Assembly (NCBI RefSeq): GCF_001514235.1 | Contig: NZ_KQ948924.1 | Coordinates: 186,001-250,000, forward strand | Length of the DNA stretch: 64,000 nt | Reading direction: 5' to 3' | Origin: Streptomyces caeruleatus | GTDB taxonomy: Bacteria; Actinomycetota; Actinomycetes; Streptomycetales; Streptomycetaceae | Part shown: positions 41,604 to 49,928 of the stretch, piece after piece | Layout: each line of letters opens with the position of its first letter | Position numbering within the stretch: position 1 is the first letter of the stretch | The notes under the pieces: generated by a model | Told to the model about the DNA's origin: nothing | Seen by the model: only the letters and a program-made list of their open reading frames with translations | Databases searched by the model: none | Made by a program: the position numbers and the translations under genes

Positions 41604-42919
41604 CCGACCCCGCCCACGACGCCGAGACGCTCCGCGAGCGGGCCGTGACCACCCTGACCACCGCCCGTGCCCGCACCACCCTGCTGACCAGCTGCGTCGA
41701 GGACCCCGACCTGACCGCCCAGCACTCGCCGCTGATGTCCCCGCTGGTGTGGGACCTCGCGCACATCGGCAACCAGGAGGAGCAGTGGCTGCTCCGGACG
41801 GTGGCCGGACGGGACGCGATGCGGCCGGAGATCGACGGCATCTACGACGCCTTCGAGCACCCGCGCGCCGAGCGCCCCTCGCTGCCGCTGCTGCCGCCGG
41901 CCGAGGCCCGGCACTACGCGTCCGAGGTGCGCGGCCGGGTCCTGGACCTGCTGGAGAGCACCGCGTTCCACGGGACGCGGCTGACCGAGGCGGGCTTCGC
42001 CTTCGGGATGATCGCCCAGCACGAGCAGCAGCACGACGAGACGATGCTGATCACCCATCAGCTCCGCAAGGGTCCGCAGGCCCTGCACGCCCCGGCCCCC
42101 GAGCCGGCGCCCCTGGTCACGGGGCCGTCGGAAGTGCTGGTCCCCGGCGGCCCGTTCACCATGGGCACCTCGACCGAGCCGTGGGCACTGGACAACGAAC
42201 GTCCGGCGCACCAGCGCGAGGTGCCCGCGTTCCACATCGACACCGCCCCGGTGACGAACGCCGCGTACCAGGCGTTCATCGACGACAGCGGTTACGACGA
42301 CGACCGTTGGTGGACGCCGGAGGGCTGGGCGCACATCCGGCAGCACTCGATCCACGCCCCGCTGTACTGGCGCCGGGACGGCAGGCAGTGGCTCAGACGC
42401 CGCTTCGGTGTCACCGAGGTGGTGCCGCCCGACGAGCCCGTGCTGCACGTGTGCTGGTACGAGGCCGACGCCTACGCCCGCTGGGCCGGGCGCCGGCTGC
42501 CCACCGAGGCCGAGTGGGAGAAGGCCGCCCGCCACGACCCGGCCGCTGACCGCTCCATGCGCTACCCGTGGGGCGACGCCGACCCCGCGCCCGAGCACGC
42601 CAACCTCGGCCAGCGGCATCTGCGGCCGGCCCCGGCGGGCAGCTATCCGCAGGGCGAATCACCCCTCGGCGTAAGGCAGTTGATCGGTGACGTGTGGGAG
42701 TGGACGGCGAGCGACTTCCTGCCGTACCCGGGGTTCCAGGCGTTCCCGTACAAGGAGTACTCGGAGGTGTTCTTCGGTCCCGAGCACAAGGTGCTGCGCG
42801 GCGGTTCGTTCGCCGTGGACGCGGTGGCCTGCCGGGGCACCTTCCGCAACTGGGACTATCCGATACGCCGGCAGATCTTCTCCGGCTTCCGCACGGCCCG
42901 CTCCGCGGGGGACGCCTGA
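41600..42919 (+). CDS. egtB: Ergothioneine sulfoxide synthase EgtB
   Basis: A 439-residue non-haem iron enzyme that couples hercynine and gamma-glutamylcysteine with oxygen. The N-terminal DinB-like domain supplies iron ligands: His in WDLAHIGNQEEQW (near 52) and the pair in AQHEQQHDET (near 138). The C-terminal formylglycine-generating-enzyme-like sulfatase domain contains VPGGPFTMG, RLPTEAEWEKAAR and VWEWTASDF. Full length. ATGA overlap with egtA; its stop shares one base with the egtC start. Confidence 0.96.
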   Translation: MTDPAHDAETLRERAVTTLTTARARTTLLTSCVEDPDLTAQHSPLMSPLVWDLAHIGNQEEQWLLRTVAGRDAMRPEIDGIYDAFEHPRAERPSLPLLPPAEARHYASEVRGRVLDLLESTAFHGTRLTEAGFAFGMIAQHEQQHDETMLITHQLRKGPQALHAPAPEPAPLVTGPSEVLVPGGPFTMGTSTEPWALDNERPAHQREVPAFHIDTAPVTNAAYQAFIDDSGYDDDRWWTPEGWAHIRQHSIHAPLYWRRDGRQWLRRRFGVTEVVPPDEPVLHVCWYEADAYARWAGRRLPTEAEWEKAARHDPAADRSMRYPWGDADPAPEHANLGQRHLRPAPAGSYPQGESPLGVRQLIGDVWEWTASDFLPYPGFQAFPYKEYSEVFFGPEHKVLRGGSFAVDAVACRGTFRNWDYPIRRQIFSGFRTARSAGDA

Positions 42920-43710
42920 TGTGCCGTCATGTGGCTTATGTGGGCCCCGAGGAGCCGCTCGGCAAGCTTCTCGTGGAGCCCCCGCACGCCCTGTACCGCC
43001 AGTCGTGGGCGCCACAGCGGCAGCGGCACGGGACGGTCAACGCCGATGGTTTCGGGGTCGGTTGGTACGCCGAGGGCGATCCGGTGCCGGCGCGGTACCG
43101 CAGGGCCGGGCCCATCTGGGCAGATCTGTCCTTCGCCGATCTGGGCCGGGTGGTGCGGTCCACCGCACTGCTCGCCGCCGTACGGGACGCGACGCTGTCG
43201 GGCGCCGACGCCGAGGCCGCGGCGGCGCCGTTCGCCGCGGGTCCCTGGCTGTTCAGCCACAACGGCGCCGTGAAGGGCTGGCCGGCCTCGCTGGCGCCCC
43301 TCGTGCCGACCCTGCCCGCGGTGGACCTGCTGTCGATGGAGGCCCGCAACGACTCGGCGCTCGTCTGGGCGCTGGTCCTGGCGCGGCTGCGTGGCGGTGA
43401 CGACGAGGGGCAGGCCTTGGCCGACACGGTCCTTGAGGTCGCCGAGGCGGCGCCGGGCTCCCGGCTGAACCTGCTGCTCACCAACGGCGAGACGATCACC
43501 GCGACCGCCTGGGGCGACACCCTCTGGTATCTCACCCGGCCCGGCGGCGGCACCGTCGTGGCCTCCGAGCCCTACGACGACGACCCGCACTGGCAGGAGG
43601 TCCCCGACCGCACCCTCCTCGCGGCGAGCGGCACCGATGTGCTGCTCACCCCGCTGAAGGATCCCGACGCCCCCCTGGCACCCTCACGACCGAAGGAGCC
43701 CCGCACGTGA
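42919..43710 (+). CDS. egtC: Ergothioneine biosynthesis amidohydrolase EgtC
   Basis: A 263-residue class II glutamine-amidotransferase-fold hydrolase that removes glutamate from the gamma-glutamyl-cysteinyl-hercynine sulfoxide. Cys2 (MCRHVAY) is the N-terminal nucleophile after Met removal. NADGFGVGWY near residue 40, FSHNGAVKGW near 112 and ARNDSALVWALVL near 150 form the pocket. It starts in the TGATG junction with egtB and overlaps egtD by GTGA. Confidence 0.95.
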   Translation: MCRHVAYVGPEEPLGKLLVEPPHALYRQSWAPQRQRHGTVNADGFGVGWYAEGDPVPARYRRAGPIWADLSFADLGRVVRSTALLAAVRDATLSGADAEAAAAPFAAGPWLFSHNGAVKGWPASLAPLVPTLPAVDLLSMEARNDSALVWALVLARLRGGDDEGQALADTVLEVAEAAPGSRLNLLLTNGETITATAWGDTLWYLTRPGGGTVVASEPYDDDPHWQEVPDRTLLAASGTDVLLTPLKDPDAPLAPSRPKEPRT

Positions 43711-44669
43711 GCCCGTTCCTTCTCACCCGCACCCTGCCCGAGGACGCCACCGACGCCGCGCTGCGCGCCGACGTCCTCAAGGGTCTGACGAGCACGCCGA
43801 AGACGCTGCCGCCGAAGTGGTTCTACGACGCGCAGGGCAGCGAACTCTTCGAGAAGATCACCGAGTTGCCCGAGTACTACCCGACGCGCGCCGAGCGCGA
43901 GATCCTCGTCGGCCGGGCCGGCGAGATCGCCGCCGCCACCGGGGCCCGCACCCTGGTCGAGCTGGGCTCCGGCTCCTCGGAGAAGACGCGGTACGTCATC
44001 GACGCGCTGACCGGGCTGCACACGTACGTCCCGGTCGACGTCAGCGAGAGCGCGCTCACCCAGGCCGGGCAGGCGCTGGCCGGGGAGCGGCCGGGGCTGG
44101 ACGTGCATGCCCTGATCGCCGACTTCACCGGCGGGCTGGTCCTGCCGCAGACGCCGGGTCCGCGGCTGGTGGCGTTCCTCGGCGGCACGATCGGCAATCT
44201 GCTGCCGGCCGAGCGCGCCGCGTTCCTCGCCTCCGTCCGTGCCCTGCTCTCCCCCGGTGACGCGCTGCTGCTCGGCACGGACCTGGTGAAGGACGAGCGG
44301 GTCCTGGTCGAGGCGTACGACGACGCGGCCGGGGTGACGGCCGCGTTCAACAAGAACGTCCTGACCGTGATCAACCGCGAGTTGGGCGCCGACTTCGATC
44401 CCGGCGCGTTCGAGCACGTGGCGCTCTGGGACGCGGACCACGAGTGGATCGAGATGCGGCTGCGCTCCCGTACGGCGCAGACGGTCAAGGTGCCCGCGCT
44501 GGACCTCGCCGTGCACTTCGCCGCCGGTGAGGAGATGCGCACCGAGGTGTCGGCGAAGTTCCGCAGGGACGGTGTCCGCGCGGAACTGGCGGCAGCCGGG
44601 CTGGAACTGGCGCACTGGTGGACGGACGGTGCGGACCGGTTCGCGCTGTCACTGAGCGTGGCGCGGTGA
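43707..44669 (+). CDS. egtD: L-histidine N-alpha-methyltransferase EgtD
   Basis: A 320-residue SAM-dependent enzyme that trimethylates histidine to hercynine, the first ergothioneine step. Conserved blocks: PPKWFYDAQGSELFEKITELP near 32-52, the SAM loop LVELGSGSSEKT near 84, FLGGTIGNL near 158, and the C-terminal histidine-binding DHEWIEMRL. The GTG start overlaps egtC. It is the last gene of the cluster; an EgtE beta-lyase is not encoded next to it. Confidence 0.96.
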   Translation: MSPFLLTRTLPEDATDAALRADVLKGLTSTPKTLPPKWFYDAQGSELFEKITELPEYYPTRAEREILVGRAGEIAAATGARTLVELGSGSSEKTRYVIDALTGLHTYVPVDVSESALTQAGQALAGERPGLDVHALIADFTGGLVLPQTPGPRLVAFLGGTIGNLLPAERAAFLASVRALLSPGDALLLGTDLVKDERVLVEAYDDAAGVTAAFNKNVLTVINRELGADFDPGAFEHVALWDADHEWIEMRLRSRTAQTVKVPALDLAVHFAAGEEMRTEVSAKFRRDGVRAELAAAGLELAHWWTDGADRFALSLSVAR

Positions 44670-44735
44670 CCGACGGCTCGCGCGTCGCCCCGCCCTGGGG
44701 CACCGTGGAGTGACGCGTGTGAGAGGAGCACCCAC

Positions 44736-44951
44736 ATGTCGAACCACACCTACCGGGTCACCGATATCGTCGGCACCTCGCCGGAGGGCGTGGACCAGGC
44801 GATCCGCAACGGGATCGAGCGGGCCTCGCAGACCCTGCGCAACCTGGACTGGTTCGAGGTGACCGAGGTGCGCGGCCAGCTCGAAGAGGGGCAGATCGCG
44901 CACTGGCAGGTGACCATGAAGGTCGGCTTCCGCCTGGACGACGCCGGCTAG
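44736..44951 (+). CDS. Dodecin family protein
   Basis: A 71-residue dodecin. The family pattern TYRVTDIVGTSPEGVDQAIRN begins the strand-helix-strand fold, and WFEVTEVRGQLEEGQIAHWQ contains the flavin-stacking Trp. Dodecins assemble as dodecamers that store flavins or CoA. The ATG at 44736 follows GAGAGGAG. It follows egtD by 66 nt and could be read through from it. Confidence 0.95.
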   Translation: MSNHTYRVTDIVGTSPEGVDQAIRNGIERASQTLRNLDWFEVTEVRGQLEEGQIAHWQVTMKVGFRLDDAG

Positions 44952-44989
44952 CGCGCCGGGAAGTCCGGGCAGCCCGCCGGGTACGGCCC

Positions 44990-45481
44990 TCAGGTCCGCC
45001 CCTCCCGCTCCTGCGCCTCCTTCAGCGCGGCGGAAGGGGCGGTCCAGCGCGCCCGTACGACCGTGAAACCGGCCCGTTCGGCGTCCTCGCAGACCAGTTC
45101 GTCGTCGTCCACCAGGACCCGGATCTCCCGGGTGCGGGCGAGGCGGGCGAGGATCTCCAGCTTGGTGCGCCGAGCGGGCCGTCGGTCGTCGTTGCGCCGC
45201 ATGTACACGCGCCCCTCGGGCAGCCCTTGCGCGGCGAGCCACTCCAGCGTGTCCCGCCGGCAGCGCTCGGGCCGCCCGGTCAGATAGCGGACCTCGCACT
45301 CCTTCGCGCTCTCCAGCACCAGCGCGATGCCCTCCGCGAGGGGCGGGTCCTGCGGCGCGGCCGCGAAGAACCCGTTCCAGTCGCGCGGCCTGCCCTCCAG
45401 GAAGTGCTGCCGGTGCGCCGTGTCGGCGAGGGTGTTGTCCAGGTCGAACACGGCGAGCGGGCGTGCGCTGTTGTCGGTCAC
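44990..45481 (-). CDS. HAD-family phosphatase, polynucleotide-kinase 3'-phosphatase-like
   Basis: A 163-residue HAD hydrolase. Motif I is FDLDNTLADTAHR (residues 12-24) with both aspartates, motif II the Thr of YLTGRPERCR, motif III the Lys of ARRTKLEIL, and motif IV VLVDDDELV. It resembles the phosphatase half of T4-type polynucleotide kinase, so a 3'-phosphatase on nucleic acids or nucleotides is possible. GTG start at 45481. Stand-alone gene, convergent with dodecin. Confidence 0.85.
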   Translation of the reverse strand: MTDNSARPLAVFDLDNTLADTAHRQHFLEGRPRDWNGFFAAAPQDPPLAEGIALVLESAKECEVRYLTGRPERCRRDTLEWLAAQGLPEGRVYMRRNDDRRPARRTKLEILARLARTREIRVLVDDDELVCEDAERAGFTVVRARWTAPSAALKEAQEREGRT

Positions 45482-45687
45482 ACACTCACCCTAGGGGGCG
45501 CCTCCCGCCCCAGCTGCGCGCAGCGCGGTCCGAGGGCGGTGCAGGGGGCTCTCGGCGGCCGGGCGGCGTGGTGAAGGGGCTGTGCGGACACCGTGGGCGC
45601 TGCCCGGCCCCGCACCCCGGCAACCTCCGCGCGCCGGGCGGCCACTGCTGTGCGACACGGCACGCGGACGACAGGCGGGAGGCCCCG

Positions 45688-46914
45688 ATGGACGGCACAG
45701 CGAGCGGTATGCGGCGTACGGCGATGCGGACGGCGGTGGCGGTGGTGGGAGCGGTGGTGGTGACGGTGCTCGCCCCGGCGGGCGAGGCGTCCGCCGCGAC
45801 GACGCTGGTCGTGGCGACGGACGGGAACGACTCGGCCCCGGGGACCCTGGCCCAGCCGCTGCGGACCATCCAGCGGGCGGTGGACCTGGCGCGGCCCGGC
45901 GACGTCATCGCCGTGCGCGGGGGCACGTACGCCCTGACCGACAACGTCACCATCGCCACGTCGGGCACCGCCTCCCAGCCCATCGGCCTCGGCGCCTACC
46001 AGGGCGAGCGCGTGGTCGTGGACGGCGAGCGGCTGCCCGCCAGTCACACGCCGGTCGGCGGCAGCGTTCCCCGGGCCGAACGCGGGGCGATCCACATGGA
46101 GGCCTCGCACTGGCGGATCTCCGGCCTGGAGATCGTGAACGGCCCGTACGGGATCTATTGCGACGGCTGCAACGGCAACATCTTCTCCAGGATTTCCACA
46201 CACGACAACTACGAATCCGGTTTCCAGCTCCAGGGCTCCTCCAGCGACAACCAGATCCTGAATCTGGACAGTTACGGCAACCGCGACCCGCGCAAGAACG
46301 GCGAGAGCGCCGACGGGCTGGCCGTCAAGGAGGGCAGCGGGAGTGGCAATGTGGTGCGGGGCGCCCGGTTGTGGAACAACGTGGACGACGGGTTCGACGC
46401 CTGGAAGTTCGCCTCGCCGATTCTGATCGAGAACACGATCGCGTACGGCAACGGGTTCAACCGCTGGAATTTCCCGGACTTCGCGGGCGACGGCAACGGC
46501 TTCAAGATGGGCGGCGGCACCCCGGCTCCGTCGGTCGGACACACCCTGCGCAACTCGATCGCGTTCAAGAACGCCGCGCACGGCGTCACGGACAACGGCA
46601 ATCCCGGCGCGCAGACCCTGACCCGCAACACGACCTGGGCCAACGCCGACACCGGCTTCGACGCCGACGTCTCGGGCGGCACCGCCACCCTCACCGCCAA
46701 CCTGTCCGTCGCCGACGGTCGTGCGGCCGCCGTAGGGTCGGGGACGGCCGCCAGCGGCAACTCCTGGAACCTGGGCGGGACCTGGAACGCCGCGTCGATG
46801 CTCAGCACCGACCCGGGCGCCCTGACGGGCCCGCGCTCCGCCGACGGTTCACTGCCGAAGGCCCCGACGTTCCTCGTGCCCCGCAACGGCGCTGCGGTCG
46901 GCGCCCGGTTCTGA
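45688..46914 (+). CDS. Secreted right-handed beta-helix polysaccharide lyase, PL9-like pectate lyase
   Basis: A 408-residue exported parallel beta-helix protein. A signal peptide (MRTAVAVVGAVVVTVLAPAGEASA) ends near residue 36. PL9-type blocks follow: PLRTIQRAVDLARPGDVIAV, the Asn/Asp-rich coils GIYCDGCNGNIF, ESADGLAVKEGSGSGN, DDGFDAWKFASPI and GDGNGFKMGGG. The aspartates of DDGFDAW and the calcium-binding loops fit a pectate lyase. The ATG at 45688 follows GGGAGG. Part of the secreted plant-polymer enzyme set with the GH115 and arabinofuranosidase genes. Confidence 0.88.
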   Translation: MDGTASGMRRTAMRTAVAVVGAVVVTVLAPAGEASAATTLVVATDGNDSAPGTLAQPLRTIQRAVDLARPGDVIAVRGGTYALTDNVTIATSGTASQPIGLGAYQGERVVVDGERLPASHTPVGGSVPRAERGAIHMEASHWRISGLEIVNGPYGIYCDGCNGNIFSRISTHDNYESGFQLQGSSSDNQILNLDSYGNRDPRKNGESADGLAVKEGSGSGNVVRGARLWNNVDDGFDAWKFASPILIENTIAYGNGFNRWNFPDFAGDGNGFKMGGGTPAPSVGHTLRNSIAFKNAAHGVTDNGNPGAQTLTRNTTWANADTGFDADVSGGTATLTANLSVADGRAAAVGSGTAASGNSWNLGGTWNAASMLSTDPGALTGPRSADGSLPKAPTFLVPRNGAAVGARF

Positions 46915-47205
46915 ACCGCCCGGCCGGGCCGTCCCTGTGCGTCGCATTTGAGACAGCCCGGCCGAAAGAAATGGTCCGTACTATTTCCCGGGGCCCCCTT
47001 TTTCACAGGCCACGCAAGACTGCGGGCGTATCACGAGGGGTGTGAACGCGCCACCGGAGCAGGGGAATTCACCTCCGCGGTTGATTGTTCAAAGAGCCCG
47101 CTGACATACTCCGGCTTCCGGCTTTCGCCGTCACCGCATCCGTCCCCCCACCAGCCCACACCCACCAGTGTGTGTTCGGCATGACGCAGCAAAGAAGGTG
47201 CGCCT
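46915..47205. other. 291-nt intergenic region upstream of the DUF485/symporter operon
   Basis: No gene recognised. The first 55 nt can form a hairpin (CGGCCGGGC and GCCCGGCCG) that may terminate the lyase gene. The rest is comparatively AT-rich, with stretches such as TTGATTGTTCAAAG near 47082, and probably holds the promoter of the DUF485 gene. The region just before the start has AAAGAAGG as a ribosome-binding site. Confidence 0.5.
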
Positions 47206-47655
47206 GTGCCCGATTTTTCACCATGGCACGACAATTCGCTCACATACAGTCCGCCGAATAGCGAACCCGCTCCGTCGCGGCGCATATCCGAAGACCCGGA
47301 ATTTCACTCCCTGCGCCGCGCCCAACGCCGCTTCGGCGTCCGTGCGACGCTCCTCTCGGTAGGTGGGTTCCTCCTGTACGCCCTGCTGTCGCACTCGTTC
47401 CCCGACCTGATGAACCAGCGCCTGGCCGGGAACCTCACGCTCGGCCTCGCCCTGGGGCTCGGGCAGTTCGTCGTGATGGGCGTGACCGCCTGGTGCTACG
47501 TCCGGTACATGCGCACCCGGGTCGACCCGCTGGCCCGCGGCCTGGCTTCACGACTGGAGCAGCACGAGGCCAACTCGCTCCGCGCCGCCGCGCCGAACGG
47601 CGAGGCCGGTCAGACCTTCAGGCCGGGCAGTTCCAGGGGGTTCCGCACGTGGTGA
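47206..47655 (+). CDS. DUF485 membrane protein
   Basis: A 149-residue protein with two transmembrane helices (VRATLLSVGGFLLYALLSHSF and LALGLGQFVVMGVTAWCYV) and the FHSLRRAQRRFGV block at the cytosolic face, typical of DUF485. These proteins are encoded directly before acetate/solute symporters and probably form part of the transporter. The GTG at 47206 follows AAAGAAGG. The stop overlaps the symporter start (GTGA). Confidence 0.9.
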   Translation: MPDFSPWHDNSLTYSPPNSEPAPSRRISEDPEFHSLRRAQRRFGVRATLLSVGGFLLYALLSHSFPDLMNQRLAGNLTLGLALGLGQFVVMGVTAWCYVRYMRTRVDPLARGLASRLEQHEANSLRAAAPNGEAGQTFRPGSSRGFRTW

Positions 47656-49253
47656 CCGTGTCCGAGGGCATAGTCGACAGGTTCAGCCTGAACCTGACGT
47701 TCGTGCTCTTCCTGTCGGTGGTCGTGGTCACCCTGTTCATGGCGCTGCTGACGGCCCCTCAGCGCGACGAGATCAGCGAGTTCTACCTCGGCAACCGCAC
47801 CATGTCCCCGCTGCGCAACGGCCTCGCCATGTGCGGCGACTACGTCTCGGCGGCGACCCTGCTGGGCAGCACCGGACTGGTCGCCCTGACGGGGTACGAC
47901 GGGCTGCTGTACCTCGGCGGCACGGTCGTCGCCTGGATGATGGTGCTGCTCCTCGTCGCCGAACCCCTGCGCCGCGCGGGCAAGTACACCCTCGGCGACA
48001 CCCTCGCCCTGCGCCTGACCCGGCTGCAGCGCCCGGCCAGGCTCGCCCTCGCCGTGTGCACCCTCGCCATCACCACCCTGTACCTGGTGGCCCAACTCGT
48101 CGGCAGCATGGCCCTGCTGACCCAGTTCACCGGCGAGCCCAGCGCCGCGACCCGCACCCTGTGCGTGATCGTCATCGGCACCATCGTGATCGTCTACGCC
48201 GCCATCGGCGGCGCGCCCGGCGCCACCGTCATCCAGATCATCAAGGCCGTGATGCTCATCGCGGGCGTGACGGTCACCGCCGTCATGGTGCTGCACCACT
48301 ACGACTGGAATCCGGGCGCCCTGCTGTCGGCGGCCGCGGACCACAGCGGCACCGGCACCCAGTTCCTCGAACCCGGACTGCGCTACGGCGTCAGCACCAC
48401 CAGCAAGCTCGACTTCTTCAGCCTGGAACTGGCGATCGTCCTGGGCCTGGCCGCACTTCCCCACGTCCTGATGCGCCTGCTCGCCCCGCGCAAGGTCGAC
48501 GTGCTGCGCTCCTCCCTGGTGTGGGCGGTCGGCCTGGTCGGCCTGGTCTGCCTCGCGGCCGGCATCCTCGGCCTCGGCGCCACGGCCGTCGTCGGCCGGG
48601 AGACCATCGCGCAGACGGACCACAAGGGCGACTCCGCGGTCCTGCTCCTCGCCAACGCCCTGGGCGGCGGCATCCTGACGGCCCTGCTGTCCTGCCTCGC
48701 CTTCGTCACCCTGCTCGCCGTCGCGGCCGGCCTCACCCTCGCCGCCGCCTCGTCCCTCGCCCACGACCTGTACGGCGAGGTGATCCGCAAGGGCCGCGCG
48801 AGCGAGACCGAGGAGCTGATGGTGGCCCGGCTGTCCGCCGCCGTCATCGGCGTCCTCGCCATGATGCTCGCCCTGATCTCCTGGGGCGCCAACACCGCGA
48901 CGCTCGCCTTCCTCGCCTTCGCCATCGCGGCGTCCGCGATCCTTCCGACGATCGTGTACACCCTCTTCTGGCGCCGCTTCACCGGCGAGGGAGCACTGCT
49001 CAGCCTCTGGGGCGGCCTGGTCTGCTCGGTCCTGCTGGTGCTGTTCTCCCCCGTGGTCTCCTCCACGCCGGGCTCGTTCTACCCGGACGCCGACTTCGCC
49101 TGGTTCCCGCTGCAGAACCCCGGCATCGTCTCCATCCCGGCGGGCTTCCTCCTCGGCTGGCTCGGCACGGTGCTGAGCGAGCGGCAGGGAGCCAAGGGCG
49201 ATGCCGCCTACGCGGAGTTCGAGGTCCGGATGCTGGTGGGGGCCAAGGAGTAG
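47652..49253 (+). CDS. Sodium/solute symporter, ActP-like cation-acetate symporter
   Basis: A 533-residue SSS-family transporter with about 13 transmembrane helices. Family blocks include DEISEFYLGNRTMSPLRNGLA, MCGDYVSAATLLGSTG (the sodium/substrate site helix), IGGAPGATVIQIIKA and LPHVLMRLLAP. The DUF485 partner directly upstream makes acetate or another short monocarboxylate the likely substrate. Translationally coupled to DUF485 through a GTGA overlap. Confidence 0.92.
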   Translation: MTVSEGIVDRFSLNLTFVLFLSVVVVTLFMALLTAPQRDEISEFYLGNRTMSPLRNGLAMCGDYVSAATLLGSTGLVALTGYDGLLYLGGTVVAWMMVLLLVAEPLRRAGKYTLGDTLALRLTRLQRPARLALAVCTLAITTLYLVAQLVGSMALLTQFTGEPSAATRTLCVIVIGTIVIVYAAIGGAPGATVIQIIKAVMLIAGVTVTAVMVLHHYDWNPGALLSAAADHSGTGTQFLEPGLRYGVSTTSKLDFFSLELAIVLGLAALPHVLMRLLAPRKVDVLRSSLVWAVGLVGLVCLAAGILGLGATAVVGRETIAQTDHKGDSAVLLLANALGGGILTALLSCLAFVTLLAVAAGLTLAAASSLAHDLYGEVIRKGRASETEELMVARLSAAVIGVLAMMLALISWGANTATLAFLAFAIAASAILPTIVYTLFWRRFTGEGALLSLWGGLVCSVLLVLFSPVVSSTPGSFYPDADFAWFPLQNPGIVSIPAGFLLGWLGTVLSERQGAKGDAAYAEFEVRMLVGAKE

Positions 49254-49267
49254 GACATGCTTTCGTC

Positions 49268-49675
49268 ATGTCTACTCGTACGTTCCTGATCGGCGCGGCC
49301 CGCGAGCGCCCGTGCACCCTCGTCGTCTGCCGGGGCTGCTGCTGCGGTGACCCCCGCAAGCACCCCGGCACCGACCACGCCTGGCAGTTGGAGCGCCTGC
49401 GCGCCGCCGGGTCGGAGCACGGGTTCCAGGTCCGCACGACCGACTGCCTCGGCCCCTGCGACCAGGCCAACGTGATCGTCGTCCAGCCGTCGGCCGCGGG
49501 GCGCCGGGCCGGCGGACGGGCCACCTGGGTGGGGTTCGCGATGGACGACGACTGCACCGAGGAGATCGTGCAGTGGGCCGCCGCGGGCGGACCGGGCCTC
49601 GCCCGGCCGCCCGTCACCCTTGAGCTCCAGTTCATCCAGCCGCCACGGGACGCCCGGGTCCGCTCACGTCGCTGA
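49268..49675 (+). CDS. Thioredoxin-like (2Fe-2S) ferredoxin-type protein
   Basis: A 135-residue protein with cysteine clusters LVVCRGCCCGDPRKHPG (near residues 18-34) and TTDCLGPCDQANVIVV (near 57-72), matching the thioredoxin-like [2Fe-2S] ferredoxin layout. FAMDDDCTEEIVQW follows. The ATG at 49268 lies 14 nt after the symporter stop but is more meaningfully close to the zinc-related rpmF/CobW pair downstream. It may be an electron carrier or metal-handling protein. Confidence 0.8.
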   Translation: MSTRTFLIGAARERPCTLVVCRGCCCGDPRKHPGTDHAWQLERLRAAGSEHGFQVRTTDCLGPCDQANVIVVQPSAAGRRAGGRATWVGFAMDDDCTEEIVQWAAAGGPGLARPPVTLELQFIQPPRDARVRSRR

Positions 49676-49691
49676 CCCCGCGGCCGGAAAT

Positions 49692-49712
49692 TGTTAATGG
49701 GATCCATTTTCA
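49692..49712. promoter_or_regulatory. Candidate Zur box before rpmF
   Basis: TGTTAATGGGATCCATTTTCA, an AT-rich imperfect palindrome centred on ATGGGATCCAT, resembling actinobacterial Zur operators (TGaaAAT-n-ATTttCA type). It lies 40 nt upstream of the zinc-independent L32 gene, a classic Zur target, and is the most AT-rich spot in the region. Confidence 0.75.
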
Positions 49713-49751
49713 TGTAGCGTCCTCGGTGTTCACCCACCGAGGAGGTCCGTC

Positions 49752-49922
49752 ATGGCTGTTCCCAAGCGGAAGATGTCCCGCAGCAACACCCGTCACCGCC
49801 GCGCCCAGTGGAAGGCGAGCACCCCGCAGCTCGTCCCCGTCACCGTCGACGGCGTCAGCCACCTCGTGCCGCAGCACCTGGTGAAGGCGTACGAGCGCGG
49901 TCTCCTGCGCCCCGAGGGCTGA
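49752..49922 (+). CDS. rpmF: 50S ribosomal protein L32, zinc-independent (C-minus) paralogue
   Basis: A 56-residue L32: [20 protein letters not shown] is the family start. The positions of the four zinc-binding Cys residues in the C-plus form are non-Cys here ([20 protein letters not shown]). C-minus ribosomal proteins replace the zinc forms during zinc starvation, freeing zinc. Preceded by GGAGG and a candidate Zur box, followed after 6 nt by the CobW GTPase. Confidence 0.95.
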   Translation: MAVPKRKMSRSNTRHRRAQWKASTPQLVPVTVDGVSHLVPQHLVKAYERGLLRPEG

Positions 49923-49928
49923 CCGGGG

